Shown here: in pieces, positions 24,736 through 32,801 of the stretch
Numbering within the stretch: position 1 is the stretch's first letter
Layout: the number at the start of each line of letters is the position of its first letter
NCBI GenBank assembly: GCA_023259065.1
Contig: JAHFQY010000001.1
Span: 66,072 to 130,071, forward strand
Direction: 5' to 3'
DNA length: 64,000 nt
Source of the DNA: Nitrosomonadales bacterium
GTDB taxonomy: Bacteria; Pseudomonadota; Gammaproteobacteria; Burkholderiales; Gallionellaceae
Program-made: the position numbers and the translations under genes
The notes under the pieces: model-generated
Databases searched by the model: none
What the model was told of the DNA's origin: nothing
Seen by the model: only the letters and a program-made list of their open reading frames with translations

Positions 24736-26973
24736 ATGAAAAAATACTTCAAATATGCCTTGTGGACGCTGGCAGGCTTGCTGGTAATCCTGGTGGCGTC
24801 CACGTCATACATTGCCGCAACCTTTGACAGCAATGCCTATAAGGCGCAGGCCATCCAGCTGGTAAAAGAACAGAGGCAGCGCACCCTGAAGCTGGATGGC
24901 GACATCAAGCTGACGTTCTTTCCCAGTATCGGCGCCCGCCTGGAAAAAATCTCCCTCTCCGAATTCAACAGTGAAAAAGAATTTGCCGCGGTGGATACGG
25001 TAGGCGTATCGGTCGCGTTGTTGCCCTTATTCACCGGCAAGCTGGTGGTGGACGAGGTTGAGTTAAGCGGCATGAAAGTGCAGGTGGTGAAATTAAAGGA
25101 TGGCAGCAACAACTTTGACAGCCTGCTGGGTGCGCCCGCCAAAACCGAACCCGCCGCAGAAAAGCAGCAAGAGGCCAGGCCGTCCGCCCCCGTGGCCTTT
25201 GATATTGCATCCGTGACCATTACCAGGACAGAGCTGAACTACCGGGACGAAGCCAAAGGTGCACAGTACTCGCTCAAGGACCTCAACCTGAAAACCGGAC
25301 GCATTGCCAATAACACCCCGAGCAAGATCGACTTCGCCGTGGCAATACAAGCCAATGCCCCGAAGGTGGATGTCACTGCGCACATCAACACCATACTGAA
25401 TTTTGACCTGGAGAAAACGAGTTACAAGGTGGAAGCGCTGGATATGCAGGTCAAGGGAACCGTGCTGGATATCAGCAACCTGGATCTGCAGGCCTCGGGT
25501 GATGCCAGTGCCAATCTTTCCACCCAGGAATACAGCGCCAGGAAACTGCAGTTGAGTGCCAGCGGCGACAAGGGTAAAGATCGCTTTGAAGCTAAATTTA
25601 ATATGCCCGAGTTAAGTTTGACCAAGGACAAATTTTCAGCAGACAAATTGACACTCAAGGCCAAACTGGATGGCGAGGCGGGCAAGGTGGATGCCATGCT
25701 GGCCCTGCTCGACCTGCAAGGCAACGCGCAATCATTCAAGAGCAGTGCGCTCACCCTTGATGCAGACCTGAAGCAGCCGGAACAGGCATTCAAGCTCAAA
25801 CTTGCCACGCCCTTGGTGGGCAGCGTGGAAGCCAAACAAATCAACCTGTCGGACCTGGTGTTTGCGCTGAGTGCCAGCGGCGACAAGCTACCCAACAAAG
25901 CCATCAGCAGCGAAATGAAGGGCAGCGTGCAGATAGACGCAGGCAGGCAGAGCCTGCAGCTGAACCTTGCCGGCGGCCTGCTGCAAAGCCAGGTCAAAGC
26001 CAAGCTGGCGGTAAATAACTTCAGCAATCCGGCAATACGCTACGACCTGGATATTGACCAGCTGGATGCGGACCTGTATCTGCCGAAGAAGGCAGCGCCT
26101 GCAGCCAAGGTTGAGAGCGCAGCCACTCCCGAACAGCGGTTTGATCTTTCCGCACTGCAGAAGCTCAACCTGGAAGGCGGCCTGCGCATAGGCAAGCTGA
26201 AGGTGGCTAATATCCAGTCCTCACAATTGCGTGTGGACGTGAAGGCGCATAACGGGCAGGTCAACGTCAGTCCTGTTTCAGTCAATCTGTATCAGGGCAG
26301 CGTAAGCGGCAGCATTGCCATCAATGCGGCGCAGAAAATCCCCGGCTTTGTCGTCAAGCAGAATCTGGAAGGCATAGACATCGGCCCGTTGTTGAGAGAC
26401 GCCGTTAACCTCGACATGCTGGAAGGCAAGGGCGATGTGGATCTCAATATCACCACCCAGGGAAATACAGTGAGCGCGCTGAAGAAGGGCTTGAACGGAG
26501 CAGTTGCCCTCAACCTGGCGGACGGTGCCGTCAAAGGCATCAATATCGCCAAAAAGCTGCGTGAATTTGGCAAGGGCGGATCGGATACAGAGAGTGCCAA
26601 CAAAGACGAGAAGACTGATTTCAGCGAAATGAAAGCCACCTTCAAGATCAAGAACGGTGTTGCGCACAACGAAGACCTCTCGCTCAAATCGCCGCTGCTG
26701 CGCCTGTCCGGCAAGGGTGATATCGACATCGGCAACGACAGCCTCAATTATCTCGCCAAAGCCACCCTGGCCGGCACGCTGGAGGGGCAGGGCGGCAAGG
26801 ATGTGGTCGGCGGCGTCACCGTGCCGGTGCGGCTGAGCGGGCCGTACACCGACCTCAAATACAAGTTCGAGTTTGGCTCGCTGATTTCTGATAGCGCCAA
26901 GCAGAAGGTCGAGAGCAAGAAAGAAGAACTGAAGAGCAAGCTGCAGGACCAGCTCAAGGGCTTCCTCAAGTAA
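24736..26973 (+). CDS. asmA: AsmA-family protein
   Basis: This 745-aa protein has an N-terminal transmembrane helix (ALWTLAGLLVILVASTSYIA), an AsmA N-terminal domain and a C-terminal AsmA_2 domain (GKGDVDLNITTQGNTVSALK, LSLKSPLLRLSGKGDIDIG). It ends in a Lys/Glu-rich helix. AsmA-like proteins are thought to bridge the envelope and influence lipid and outer-membrane homeostasis. It is followed 6 bp later by mutY, a common betaproteobacterial pairing. Confidence 0.92.
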   Translation: MKKYFKYALWTLAGLLVILVASTSYIAATFDSNAYKAQAIQLVKEQRQRTLKLDGDIKLTFFPSIGARLEKISLSEFNSEKEFAAVDTVGVSVALLPLFTGKLVVDEVELSGMKVQVVKLKDGSNNFDSLLGAPAKTEPAAEKQQEARPSAPVAFDIASVTITRTELNYRDEAKGAQYSLKDLNLKTGRIANNTPSKIDFAVAIQANAPKVDVTAHINTILNFDLEKTSYKVEALDMQVKGTVLDISNLDLQASGDASANLSTQEYSARKLQLSASGDKGKDRFEAKFNMPELSLTKDKFSADKLTLKAKLDGEAGKVDAMLALLDLQGNAQSFKSSALTLDADLKQPEQAFKLKLATPLVGSVEAKQINLSDLVFALSASGDKLPNKAISSEMKGSVQIDAGRQSLQLNLAGGLLQSQVKAKLAVNNFSNPAIRYDLDIDQLDADLYLPKKAAPAAKVESAATPEQRFDLSALQKLNLEGGLRIGKLKVANIQSSQLRVDVKAHNGQVNVSPVSVNLYQGSVSGSIAINAAQKIPGFVVKQNLEGIDIGPLLRDAVNLDMLEGKGDVDLNITTQGNTVSALKKGLNGAVALNLADGAVKGINIAKKLREFGKGGSDTESANKDEKTDFSEMKATFKIKNGVAHNEDLSLKSPLLRLSGKGDIDIGNDSLNYLAKATLAGTLEGQGGKDVVGGVTVPVRLSGPYTDLKYKFEFGSLISDSAKQKVESKKEELKSKLQDQLKGFLK

Positions 26974-26979
26974 GCATCC

Positions 26980-28053
26980 ATGCAGCCATTCGCACAGCGC
27001 CTTATCGCGTGGCAACGCCTGCACGGCCGCCACAGCCTGCCCTGGCAGCATGCTTCCGCCTACCATGTGTGGCTGTCCGAGATCATGCTGCAGCAGACCC
27101 AGGTTGCCACCGTCATCCCCTATTACCAGCGTTTCATTTCTGCCTACCCTGACGTAAATGCACTGGCAACTGCGAGCATGGATGACGTGCTGGCGCACTG
27201 GAGCGGCCTGGGCTACTACGCCAGAGGACGCAACTTGCACCGCGCGGCGCAGATCATCGCAGAGAATTTTGGCGGTGAATTTCCGCGCAACTTCGAGCAC
27301 ATCATCGAGTTGCCCGGCATAGGCCGCTCCACCGCTGCCGCCATCTGTGCGCTGGCCTACCATGAGCGTCGCGCCATACTGGATGGCAACGTCAAGCGCG
27401 TGCTGGCGCGCTATTGCGGCATCGAGGGCTGGGCAGGTGACAAGAAGGTAGAAGAAAAACTCTGGCAACAAGCCGAAAATCTACTCCCTCTCCCCTCGCG
27501 GGAGAGGGTTGGGGAGAGGGGGGCTGACGATCACGACATCGCCACCTACACCCAGGCCCTGATGGACATGGGCGCAACAGTCTGCACGCGCAGCAAACCC
27601 AGGTGTGAGGCGTGCCCGGTGCAAAGCGACTGCGTTGCGCTGGCGACTGATCGCATCAGGCAATTACCCACGCCCAGGCCGCGCAAGGCAATACCGGAGC
27701 GCCATGCGACCATGCTGCTGTTGATGCATGGCAATGACATCCTGCTGGAGAAGCGCGCCTCAGTTGGCATCTGGGGCGGGATGTGGAGCTTGCCGCAGTT
27801 TGATGATGAGGCATCAGCGCGAAACTGGTTTGTGCAACAGGACTTGGCAGCCGACAACGGCGAGCGCTGGGCGACCTTCACTCATACCTTTACGCACTTC
27901 AAATTGCATATCAGCCCGTTGCAGATTTATCTGCAGCGCAAACCTTCCATGGTTGCTCAGGCTGGCAATGTCTGGTTGAGTGTGGATGAGGCTATGGGGG
28001 CGGCGATACCTAAGCCGGTTAGGGTGTTGTTGGAGAAGTATTGCCTGGGGTAG
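26980..28053 (+). CDS. mutY: A/G-specific adenine DNA glycosylase with a repeat-derived insert
   Basis: MutY (357 aa) removes adenine mispaired with 8-oxoguanine. The catalytic Glu region SEIMLQQTQV, the helix-hairpin-helix LPGIGRSTAAAI, the catalytic Asp in LDGNVKRVLARY and the cluster cysteines (C-X6-C-X2-C-X5-C in CTRSKPRCEACPVQSDC) are all present. A C-terminal NUDIX-like domain recognises 8-oxoG. Between the glycosylase helices there is an extra LPSRERVGERGADDH, encoded by a palindromic repeat (27486-27523) with no counterpart in E. coli MutY. The frame is kept, so the enzyme is probably active. Confidence 0.95.
   Translation: MQPFAQRLIAWQRLHGRHSLPWQHASAYHVWLSEIMLQQTQVATVIPYYQRFISAYPDVNALATASMDDVLAHWSGLGYYARGRNLHRAAQIIAENFGGEFPRNFEHIIELPGIGRSTAAAICALAYHERRAILDGNVKRVLARYCGIEGWAGDKKVEEKLWQQAENLLPLPSRERVGERGADDHDIATYTQALMDMGATVCTRSKPRCEACPVQSDCVALATDRIRQLPTPRPRKAIPERHATMLLLMHGNDILLEKRASVGIWGGMWSLPQFDDEASARNWFVQQDLAADNGERWATFTHTFTHFKLHISPLQIYLQRKPSMVAQAGNVWLSVDEAMGAAIPKPVRVLLEKYCLG
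27486..27523. repeat. CCCTCTCCC-type palindromic repeat inside mutY
   Basis: CCCTCTCCC (27486-27494) pairs with GGGAGAGGG (27500-27508), followed by a GGGGAGAGGG tail. Related units occur at 30023-30107 and 55459-55486. Here the unit lies wholly within a coding sequence and keeps the frame open. Confidence 0.8.
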
Positions 28054-28146
28054 ATATTCAGTTGCGTATGAGTTGCGAGCTAAGTTCCCCACTTTGGAAA
28101 AAGGGGGGGTAGGGGGGATTTGAGGTGTGGAGGAGCGCGGGGTTTT

Positions 28147-28744
28147 GTCGGGGGCAGCCCGACAGCTGCTTACCTTTCTTGCTTCGCCAAGAAAGGTAAG
28201 CCAAAGAAGGCGACCCCAGATCCGCCACCTCTTCGAGGTTCCCTGCGTGGCTCGTCCGGTCAGGCGGCTGCGGAACTCGCACGATCCGCTACGCGGCCAC
28301 GTGCTCAAACAGTCCTCGCCGACATCCCCTGACCGGACTCCGCTACTCGGTGGCGGATAAGGGGAGTTGAAAAGCAAACCCACTCCATCTCCCCCTTGTC
28401 AGGGAGGAGTGCCGAACCGTTCCTCCCCTGACAAGGGGAGGTTGGGAGGGGTTTGTAGCTTACGATTCAAAGCCATCTGAATTAAATCGATGCACCATGC
28501 ACTCGGGGTTTGGGCACCCTTCTGTATCGCTGAGGGCGAGGAATAAAATTGGGGGGAAGGCGAGCACTGTTCGAGCTCCGCGGTGGGGCACGGTGTGTGT
28601 GCCCCGCTAGGGCGAGTTGCGCAGCCGCCCAATTTTATTGCTCGACCGAAGGAACCCGAAGGGCGATACGGCAGGGTTCGCCTTCTTTGGGTTACCTTTC
28701 TTGGCGAAGCAAGAAAGGTAACCAGCTGTCGGGCTGCCCCCGAC
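28147..28744. repeat. Composite of nested inverted repeats (67-nt outer arms)
   Basis: The outer arms 28147-28213 and 28678-28744 are inverted copies identical at 65 of 67 positions. Each arm contains its own hairpin built on TTACCTTTCTT/AAGAAAGGTAA. A second inner inverted pair, sharing AATAAAATTGGG, lies at about 28516-28556 and 28627-28677. No transposase is present. Confidence 0.75.
28389..28440. repeat. Palindromic repeat, CCCCTTGTCAGGG type
   Basis: CTCCCCCTTGTCAGGGAGGA (28389-28408) and TCCTCCCCTGACAAGGGGAG (28421-28440) are near-perfect inverted copies, nested inside the larger composite. Confidence 0.65.
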
Positions 28745-28866
28745 GGTGTTGCTTTTGAGTTTACATGCGGCGCAATGCCCGCTGGTTATTACGACCTACT
28801 TGTTAACGAGAGTGTCGCTTTTGTGCTGCCCATTTCTGCCATTCAAATTTCCCGATAGCTGCCGTT

Positions 28867-28925
28867 CAGGAACGTGAAGTTAAGGGGCGCGCTTGAGCGC
28901 GTCCTGCTTGAACGCAGTGTTAGGC
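28867..28925 (-). other. attC-like recombination site of an integron cassette
   Basis: Read on the minus strand, R'' is GCCTAAC (28925-28919), followed by an imperfect palindrome: GTTCAAG pairs with CTTAAC with one extrahelical C, and GCGC-TCAA-GCGC forms the tip. This matches the architecture of integron attC sites, about 59 bp long. The R' end reads GTTCCTG rather than GTTRRRY, as expected when the last cassette joins a non-integron sequence after G. The stop codon of the cassette gene lies inside the site. Confidence 0.7.
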
Positions 28926-29315
28926 TGTTCAACCCTTTCTAAAGCTTGGTTAACTTTCAATGCAACATAATCATTGGTGCTCCGATACTTTGTGGATTTT
29001 CGGTATTGAGCAATGGACGAAAGCAGTTCAGAGGCTTCACACTTTAGGTCGGGTGATTCCAACATTAAAGATATTCCAATGACATCACCATCGAGCTTAT
29101 TTTCAAGTAATAGAACAGCCTGCTTTTGATTTGAATTGTGCATATCCGTTAAGAGAGAAATGTGGAACTTTGTATCGGATAACATACGTGACGCCATACT
29201 TTCATCGTCAGCACTTTGCCAAAATCGAATGCCAGCCCATCCCCCGGCAAGAAAACCGAGTACTAAAGTTATGCTCGCAATCAAAAATATCCATCGCCTC
29301 TTCATAATGGCCTAA
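28874..29315 (-). mobile_element. Solitary integron-type gene cassette
   Basis: The unit is bounded on its gene-start side by the core site GTTAGGC (29316-29310, minus strand) and on its 3' side by the attC-like palindrome. It carries one promoterless ORF that starts 4 bp after the core, the compact layout of integron cassettes. Base composition is visibly AT-richer than the neighbours. No integrase gene or other cassette is in the window, so this is an orphan cassette, probably inserted at a secondary site downstream of ubiX. Confidence 0.68.
28880..29305 (-). CDS. Cassette-encoded membrane-anchored protein of unknown function
   Basis: A 141-aa protein with a basic N-terminus and one membrane helix (WIFLIASITLVLGFLAGGWA), then a largely helical soluble part with a single cysteine. 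The last residues, NTAFKQDALKRAP, are the translation of the attC palindrome, so the natural fold probably ends before them. I recognise no family. Codon use is AT-rich compared with neighbouring genes. The ATG is 4 bp from the cassette border, so any ribosome-binding site comes from flanking DNA; expression may depend on read-through from ubiX, 97 bp upstream on the same strand. Confidence 0.72.
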   Translation of the reverse strand: MKRRWIFLIASITLVLGFLAGGWAGIRFWQSADDESMASRMLSDTKFHISLLTDMHNSNQKQAVLLLENKLDGDVIGISLMLESPDLKCEASELLSSIAQYRKSTKYRSTNDYVALKVNQALERVEQPNTAFKQDALKRAP

Positions 29316-29350
29316 CAGTTATTAGACTGACCCACCGGTCAGTACTGTTA
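29313..29350. other. Imperfect hairpin abutting the cassette core site
   Basis: TAACAG/CTGTTA and ACTGACC/GGTCAGT form a two-part stem with unequal arms, and the outer stem includes part of the GTTAGGC core. It could be the ubiX terminator or a degenerate attC/att-like structure used as the insertion target. There is no T-tract. Confidence 0.45.
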
Positions 29351-29401
29351 ATAATAGTGCGTGCAACAATCGAAGGGCAGCAATTGGGGTGTTGCAGACA
29401 C

Positions 29402-30001
29402 TCATTCCCCCCACTTCTTCACCAACGTATGCTCCACCCCAAGATGGTCGAGTATCCGCGCCACCACAAAATCCACCAGCTCCTGCACGCTCTGCGGATG
29501 ATAATAAAACCCCGGATTAGGCGGCAAAATAACTGCCCCGGCATGCGCAAGTCTGAGCATATTCTCCAGATGTATCGCAGAGAACGGTGACTCTCGCGGC
29601 ACCAGTATCAACGGCCGTTTCTCCTTGAGCATCACATCCGCACCACGCGCGATAAGGTCGTCGCTCAGCCCCGCAGCAACTGCGGCCAGCGTGCCCATGG
29701 TGCAGGGGCAGATCACCATGGCGTCGCCGGGGTTGGAGCCGGAGGCCATGGGGGCGAACCAGTCGTCCTTGCCGTAGACCTTGAGTGTGCCGCTGAATTT
29801 TCCGAAGCGTTCGTGCAGGAATTTTTCCGCATCCTGCGGGCGCGAGGGCAGCACGAAATCCATTTCCTGCTTGGCGACGATCTGCGCGGCTTGCGAATAC
29901 ACCAGCTGCACGCGTATACCGCTTTGCAGCAGGCATTCCAGCAGGCGCATGCCATAGGGCATGCCGGAGGCGCCGGTAAAGGCCAGGGTGATTGTTTTCA
30001 T
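29402..30001 (-). CDS. ubiX: Flavin prenyltransferase UbiX
   Basis: This 199-aa enzyme makes prenylated FMN, the cofactor of UbiD decarboxylase in ubiquinone synthesis. It has the N-terminal FTGASGMPYGMRLLE, the conserved MVICPCTMGTLAAVAAGLSDDL and the C-terminal PPNPGFYYHPQSVQELVDFV. Length and motifs are normal. No ubiD is in the window. Downstream on the same strand lies the integron-like cassette. Confidence 0.95.
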   Translation of the reverse strand: MKTITLAFTGASGMPYGMRLLECLLQSGIRVQLVYSQAAQIVAKQEMDFVLPSRPQDAEKFLHERFGKFSGTLKVYGKDDWFAPMASGSNPGDAMVICPCTMGTLAAVAAGLSDDLIARGADVMLKEKRPLILVPRESPFSAIHLENMLRLAHAGAVILPPNPGFYYHPQSVQELVDFVVARILDHLGVEHTLVKKWGE

Positions 30002-30022
30002 AAGTTGTGTGCTGAGTTAAAT

Positions 30023-30107
30023 CCCCTCTCCCCCAGCGGGAGAGGGGTAGGGGAGAGGGGGCAAAATCATCACCCTCTCCCTAACCCTCCCCCGTCAAGG
30101 GGGAGGG
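30023..30107. repeat. Two adjacent palindromic repeat units
   Basis: Unit one: CCCCTCTCCC (30023-30032) with GGGAGAGGGG (30038-30047). Unit two: CCCTCCCCC (30085-30093) with GGGGGAGGG (30099-30107). They lie between ubiX and the Gx-type gene, and the second unit is translated as the tail of that gene. Confidence 0.8.
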
Positions 30108-30627
30108 AATGGATTTGAGTATTATCCATGAAACGCGCGGCGATTAAACCGTTCACCGTGCCAAATACCAGGGCGGCCGTGGCGAAGATGGGGAAGAGAT
30201 AGGCAATGCCCGCGTGCGGAATCAGCCATAAATACACCACGATCATCTGCCCGGCGATGTGCGCGTAAGCCGCGGCCACGCTGTGCGTGACTGCGCCAAA
30301 CCAGCGTGCCGGCAAGTGCTGGCTCACGGCGAGGATGGCCAGGCTGCACACGGCGCCGGACAGGCTGAGAAAGAATCCGGGGGAGAGGAAGCTGCCCATT
30401 AGCAGGCTGCCTGCCAGCACGCGCAGCAGCGAGACCCATGCGGCGGTGCGCCAGCCGTATCTGGCTAGCACGATCAGGGTGACGATGTTGGCGAGGCCGG
30501 GTTTGACGCCGGGCAGGGGCGAGGGAACGGCGGCTTCGAGCACGGTCAGGCCCAGTGCCAGCGCTGCCATGCGCGCGATGTGGTGGTCTTCTGCCGTGGT
30601 GGCGAGTTTAATAACTGAGGCTGTCAT
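30070..30627 (-). CDS. Gx transporter family / heptaprenyl diphosphate synthase component I-like membrane protein
   Basis: This 185-aa protein has about five hydrophobic helices and the family start (LGLTVLEAAVPSPLPGVKPG, LANIVTLIVLARYGW), matching the PF07456 type. Members often accompany NusG domain II proteins, as here, where the 20-bp overlap with the gene at 30608 implies co-translation. The real transport or prenyl function is not established. The last residues (HSLPLDGGGLGRG) come from a palindromic repeat that also provides the stop codon, so the native C-terminus has been replaced. Confidence 0.82.
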   Translation of the reverse strand: MTASVIKLATTAEDHHIARMAALALGLTVLEAAVPSPLPGVKPGLANIVTLIVLARYGWRTAAWVSLLRVLAGSLLMGSFLSPGFFLSLSGAVCSLAILAVSQHLPARWFGAVTHSVAAAYAHIAGQMIVVYLWLIPHAGIAYLFPIFATAALVFGTVNGLIAARFMDNTQIHSLPLDGGGLGRG

Positions 30628-30985
30628 AGCGTTTGTTGCTGCCGCTGAGTTCGACGCTGACCTGGTTGGGCAGGCAGATGGCGATTTCGCCCGCCTGCTT
30701 CAGCCAGCCCTGGCGCACACAGTACTGGCGCGGGCTGGGGTCGGCGGCGATGCGTGCCTGTTTGTTGTGGATGGCGATCTGGCTCAGGCCCAGCGGGCCG
30801 GGAACCTCGATCAGCGTGTCGCGTGACAGGGGCACTTCACGGAATATTTTGCCGCCGCTGCGGATGATGGCCTTGTCGGCAGAGCCCCCGTGCCAAAGCG
30901 TTGCTGCGAGCCAGGCTGTGAATATTGCCCCTGACAGCAGTACCAGCCAGTCACCGGGCTTGATGGATTCCAGAGCGTTGCGCAT
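30608..30985 (-). CDS. NusG domain II-containing membrane-anchored protein
   Basis: A 125-aa protein with one N-terminal helix (DWLVLLSGAIFTAWLAATLW) and a small beta domain (IEVPGPLGLSQIAIHNKQARI, QGWLKQAGEIAICLPNQVSV) typical of NusG domain II proteins outside the transcription factor NusG. I start at the ATG at 30985; the ORF extension upstream overlaps rapZ. In other bacteria such proteins pair with the Gx membrane protein, as here. The exact function is unknown. Confidence 0.85.
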   Translation of the reverse strand: MRNALESIKPGDWLVLLSGAIFTAWLAATLWHGGSADKAIIRSGGKIFREVPLSRDTLIEVPGPLGLSQIAIHNKQARIAADPSPRQYCVRQGWLKQAGEIAICLPNQVSVELSGSNKRYDSLSY

Positions 30986-30989
30986 GGGC

Positions 30990-31859
30990 TTAGTGTGCGG
31001 CAACGAGTTCGCGGTGACGCAACAGCACTTGCTGCTGTGCTTCGAAATGGCGCGCAAGTTTTTCGGCAAGATAAACCGAGCGATGTTGTCCGCCGGTGCA
31101 GCCTATTGCCACGGTGAGGTAGCTGCGGTTATCGGCGATAAAGCAGGGCAGCCAGTTGGCGACAAAGGTGCTGATGTCGGCAAACATTTGCTGTGCAGCT
31201 GGCGTGTGTTCCAGAAAGTCGATGACCGGCGCATCGCAGCCGGTGAGCGGGCGCAGCAGCGGGTCGTAGTGCGGGTTGGGCAGACAGCGCACGTCAAACA
31301 CCAGGTCGGCATCCAGCGGAATGCCATGCTTGAAGCCGAATGACTGGAACAGCAGGGTGAGGCGCGCGCGGTCTACGCGGATGAAGTCCTTGATCCAGGC
31401 TTGCAGGGCATTGGCGCGCAGGTCGCTGGTGTCGATGCGATGGCCGATGCTGGAAATGTCGGCAAGCAAGTCGCGTTCGAGCTGCACGCACTCGGGCAGA
31501 GTGAGGGCTTGCTTATTGCCTGCCGGGGGTGTGGCGTCGCTCAGCGGGTGACGGCGGCGCGTTTCGGAAAAGCGTTTTACCAGGGTGTCGCTCTGCGCGT
31601 CGAGAAACAGCAGGTGCACATCGATGCCGCGCAGCTTGAGCTGCTCGATTTGCTGCGGCAATTGCTGCACGCTGTTGCCGCTGCGCACGTCTATGCTGAC
31701 GGCGGTGCGGTTGTAACCGGCGCCGTGCAGGTTTTCCATCAGCGCAGGCAGCAGCTCGGCGGGCAGGTTGTCCACGCAGTAAAAACCGCTGTCTTCGAGC
31801 ACCTTGAGCGCCACGCTCTTGCCGGAGCCGGACAGTCCGCTGATGAGGAATAACTGCAT
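30990..31859 (-). CDS. rapZ: RapZ, RNase adapter protein / nucleotide-binding protein
   Basis: This 289-aa protein has the P-loop [16 protein letters not shown] followed by GFYCVDNLP, and a C-terminal [14 protein letters not shown], all diagnostic. In E. coli RapZ directs RNase E to the sRNA GlmZ and senses glucosamine-6-phosphate; in betaproteobacteria its target is inferred only. It is 1 bp downstream of hprK in the rpoN-hpf-ptsN-hprK-rapZ block. Confidence 0.95.
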   Translation of the reverse strand: MQLFLISGLSGSGKSVALKVLEDSGFYCVDNLPAELLPALMENLHGAGYNRTAVSIDVRSGNSVQQLPQQIEQLKLRGIDVHLLFLDAQSDTLVKRFSETRRRHPLSDATPPAGNKQALTLPECVQLERDLLADISSIGHRIDTSDLRANALQAWIKDFIRVDRARLTLLFQSFGFKHGIPLDADLVFDVRCLPNPHYDPLLRPLTGCDAPVIDFLEHTPAAQQMFADISTFVANWLPCFIADNRSYLTVAIGCTGGQHRSVYLAEKLARHFEAQQQVLLRHRELVAAH

Positions 31860-31860
31860 T

Positions 31861-32799
31861 TTATTGTTCCTGCATATGCTGGTCGTGACGCATCATGAAC
31901 TCCTGCATGGTGTCGATGCCACGTTGCTGCAATACAAAGTTGCGCGCGGCGGCCTCAACCAGCACAGCCAGGTTGCGCCCGGCCATCACCGGTATGCTGA
32001 CGGTGCGTATCTTGACGCCGAGGATTTCCTGGTAGCTGTCATTGCGCGGCAGGCGTTCCAGTTGAGAGATGTCGCCGCCGGGCGGGCGGTGCAGGTGGAC
32101 TATGAGTTTCAGGCTTTTTTTGCGGCGCACGGAAGTTTCACCGAACATGGTGCGGATGTTGAGCATGCCAAGGCCGCGCACCTCCAGGAAGTCGCGCAGC
32201 AGCTCGGGACAGCGTCCTTCCAAGGTCTCCGGCGAGATGCGGAACAGCTCGGTGACATCGTCCGCCACCAGGCCGTTGCCGCGGGTGATCAGCTCCAGCC
32301 CCAGCTCGCTCTTGCCCACGCCGCTGTCGCCGGTGATCAGCACGCCCACGCCCAGCACATCCAGAAATACGCCGTGGCGGGTGGTGGACTCGGCCAGCGC
32401 CTTGGTGATGTAGTGGCGCACCAGCCACATCAGGTGCACGCTGCCCTGTGGCGAACTGAACAAGGGGGTCTGCGTGCGGTTGGCGTAGTCTATCAGCGCG
32501 GGTGGAACCCTGTCGGCGCCGGCCACGATCAGGCACAGCGAACCGCCGCGTTCGAGTTGCAGCAGCGCCTCGTCACGCTCCGCAGGAGGGAGCTTGCACA
32601 GGTAGTCGATTTCAATGCTGCTGAGCACCTGCACCCAGTTGGGGTGAATCAGGTTGAGGTGGCCGACCAGGCCGCGGTTTGAGGCATTGACCAGGTCGCT
32701 GTCCAGTATGTTGTCGGCGCCGTTGGCGCCGGCCACCCAGGTCAGTGCCAGGCGTTCCTGCTTGTCTTCAAAAACCTGCCTGATATTGACCTGTGCCAT
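31861..32799 (-). CDS. hprK: HPr kinase/phosphorylase
   Basis: This 312-aa protein has the Walker [15 protein letters not shown] and the HprK signature [15 protein letters not shown]. The N-terminal DRTGG-like domain covers about the first 130 residues. HprK phosphorylates and dephosphorylates HPr of the phosphotransferase system. No HPr or enzyme I gene follows rapZ here, though betaproteobacteria often have them next. It starts 2 bp after ptsN. Confidence 0.96.
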   Translation of the reverse strand: MAQVNIRQVFEDKQERLALTWVAGANGADNILDSDLVNASNRGLVGHLNLIHPNWVQVLSSIEIDYLCKLPPAERDEALLQLERGGSLCLIVAGADRVPPALIDYANRTQTPLFSSPQGSVHLMWLVRHYITKALAESTTRHGVFLDVLGVGVLITGDSGVGKSELGLELITRGNGLVADDVTELFRISPETLEGRCPELLRDFLEVRGLGMLNIRTMFGETSVRRKKSLKLIVHLHRPPGGDISQLERLPRNDSYQEILGVKIRTVSIPVMAGRNLAVLVEAAARNFVLQQRGIDTMQEFMMRHDQHMQEQ

Positions 32800-32801
32800 G
32801 C

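Larger units (their letters stand above)
28054..28879. other. 826-bp gene-free stretch filled with repeats
   Basis: I find no credible gene here. The ORF-track entries (28058, 28120, 28127, 28399, 28549, 28583) translate repeat DNA in several overlapping frames and lack ribosome-binding sites. Contents in order: a TTCCCCACTTTGGAAAAAGG-type unit near 28083, a nested inverted-repeat composite (28147-28744), a short palindrome (28389-28440), and a decayed GGCGCAATGCCC-type unit near 28770. The integron-like cassette borders it on the right. Confidence 0.7.

Noticed and set aside
28058-28758. Several overlapping ORFs of 60-91 aa on both strands (for example 28120, 28127, 28549, 28583)
   Set aside because: They translate palindromic repeat DNA in multiple frames, have no ribosome-binding sites, and phrases such as KKGNQLSGCPR recur because the repeat is inverted. 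No real protein is supported.
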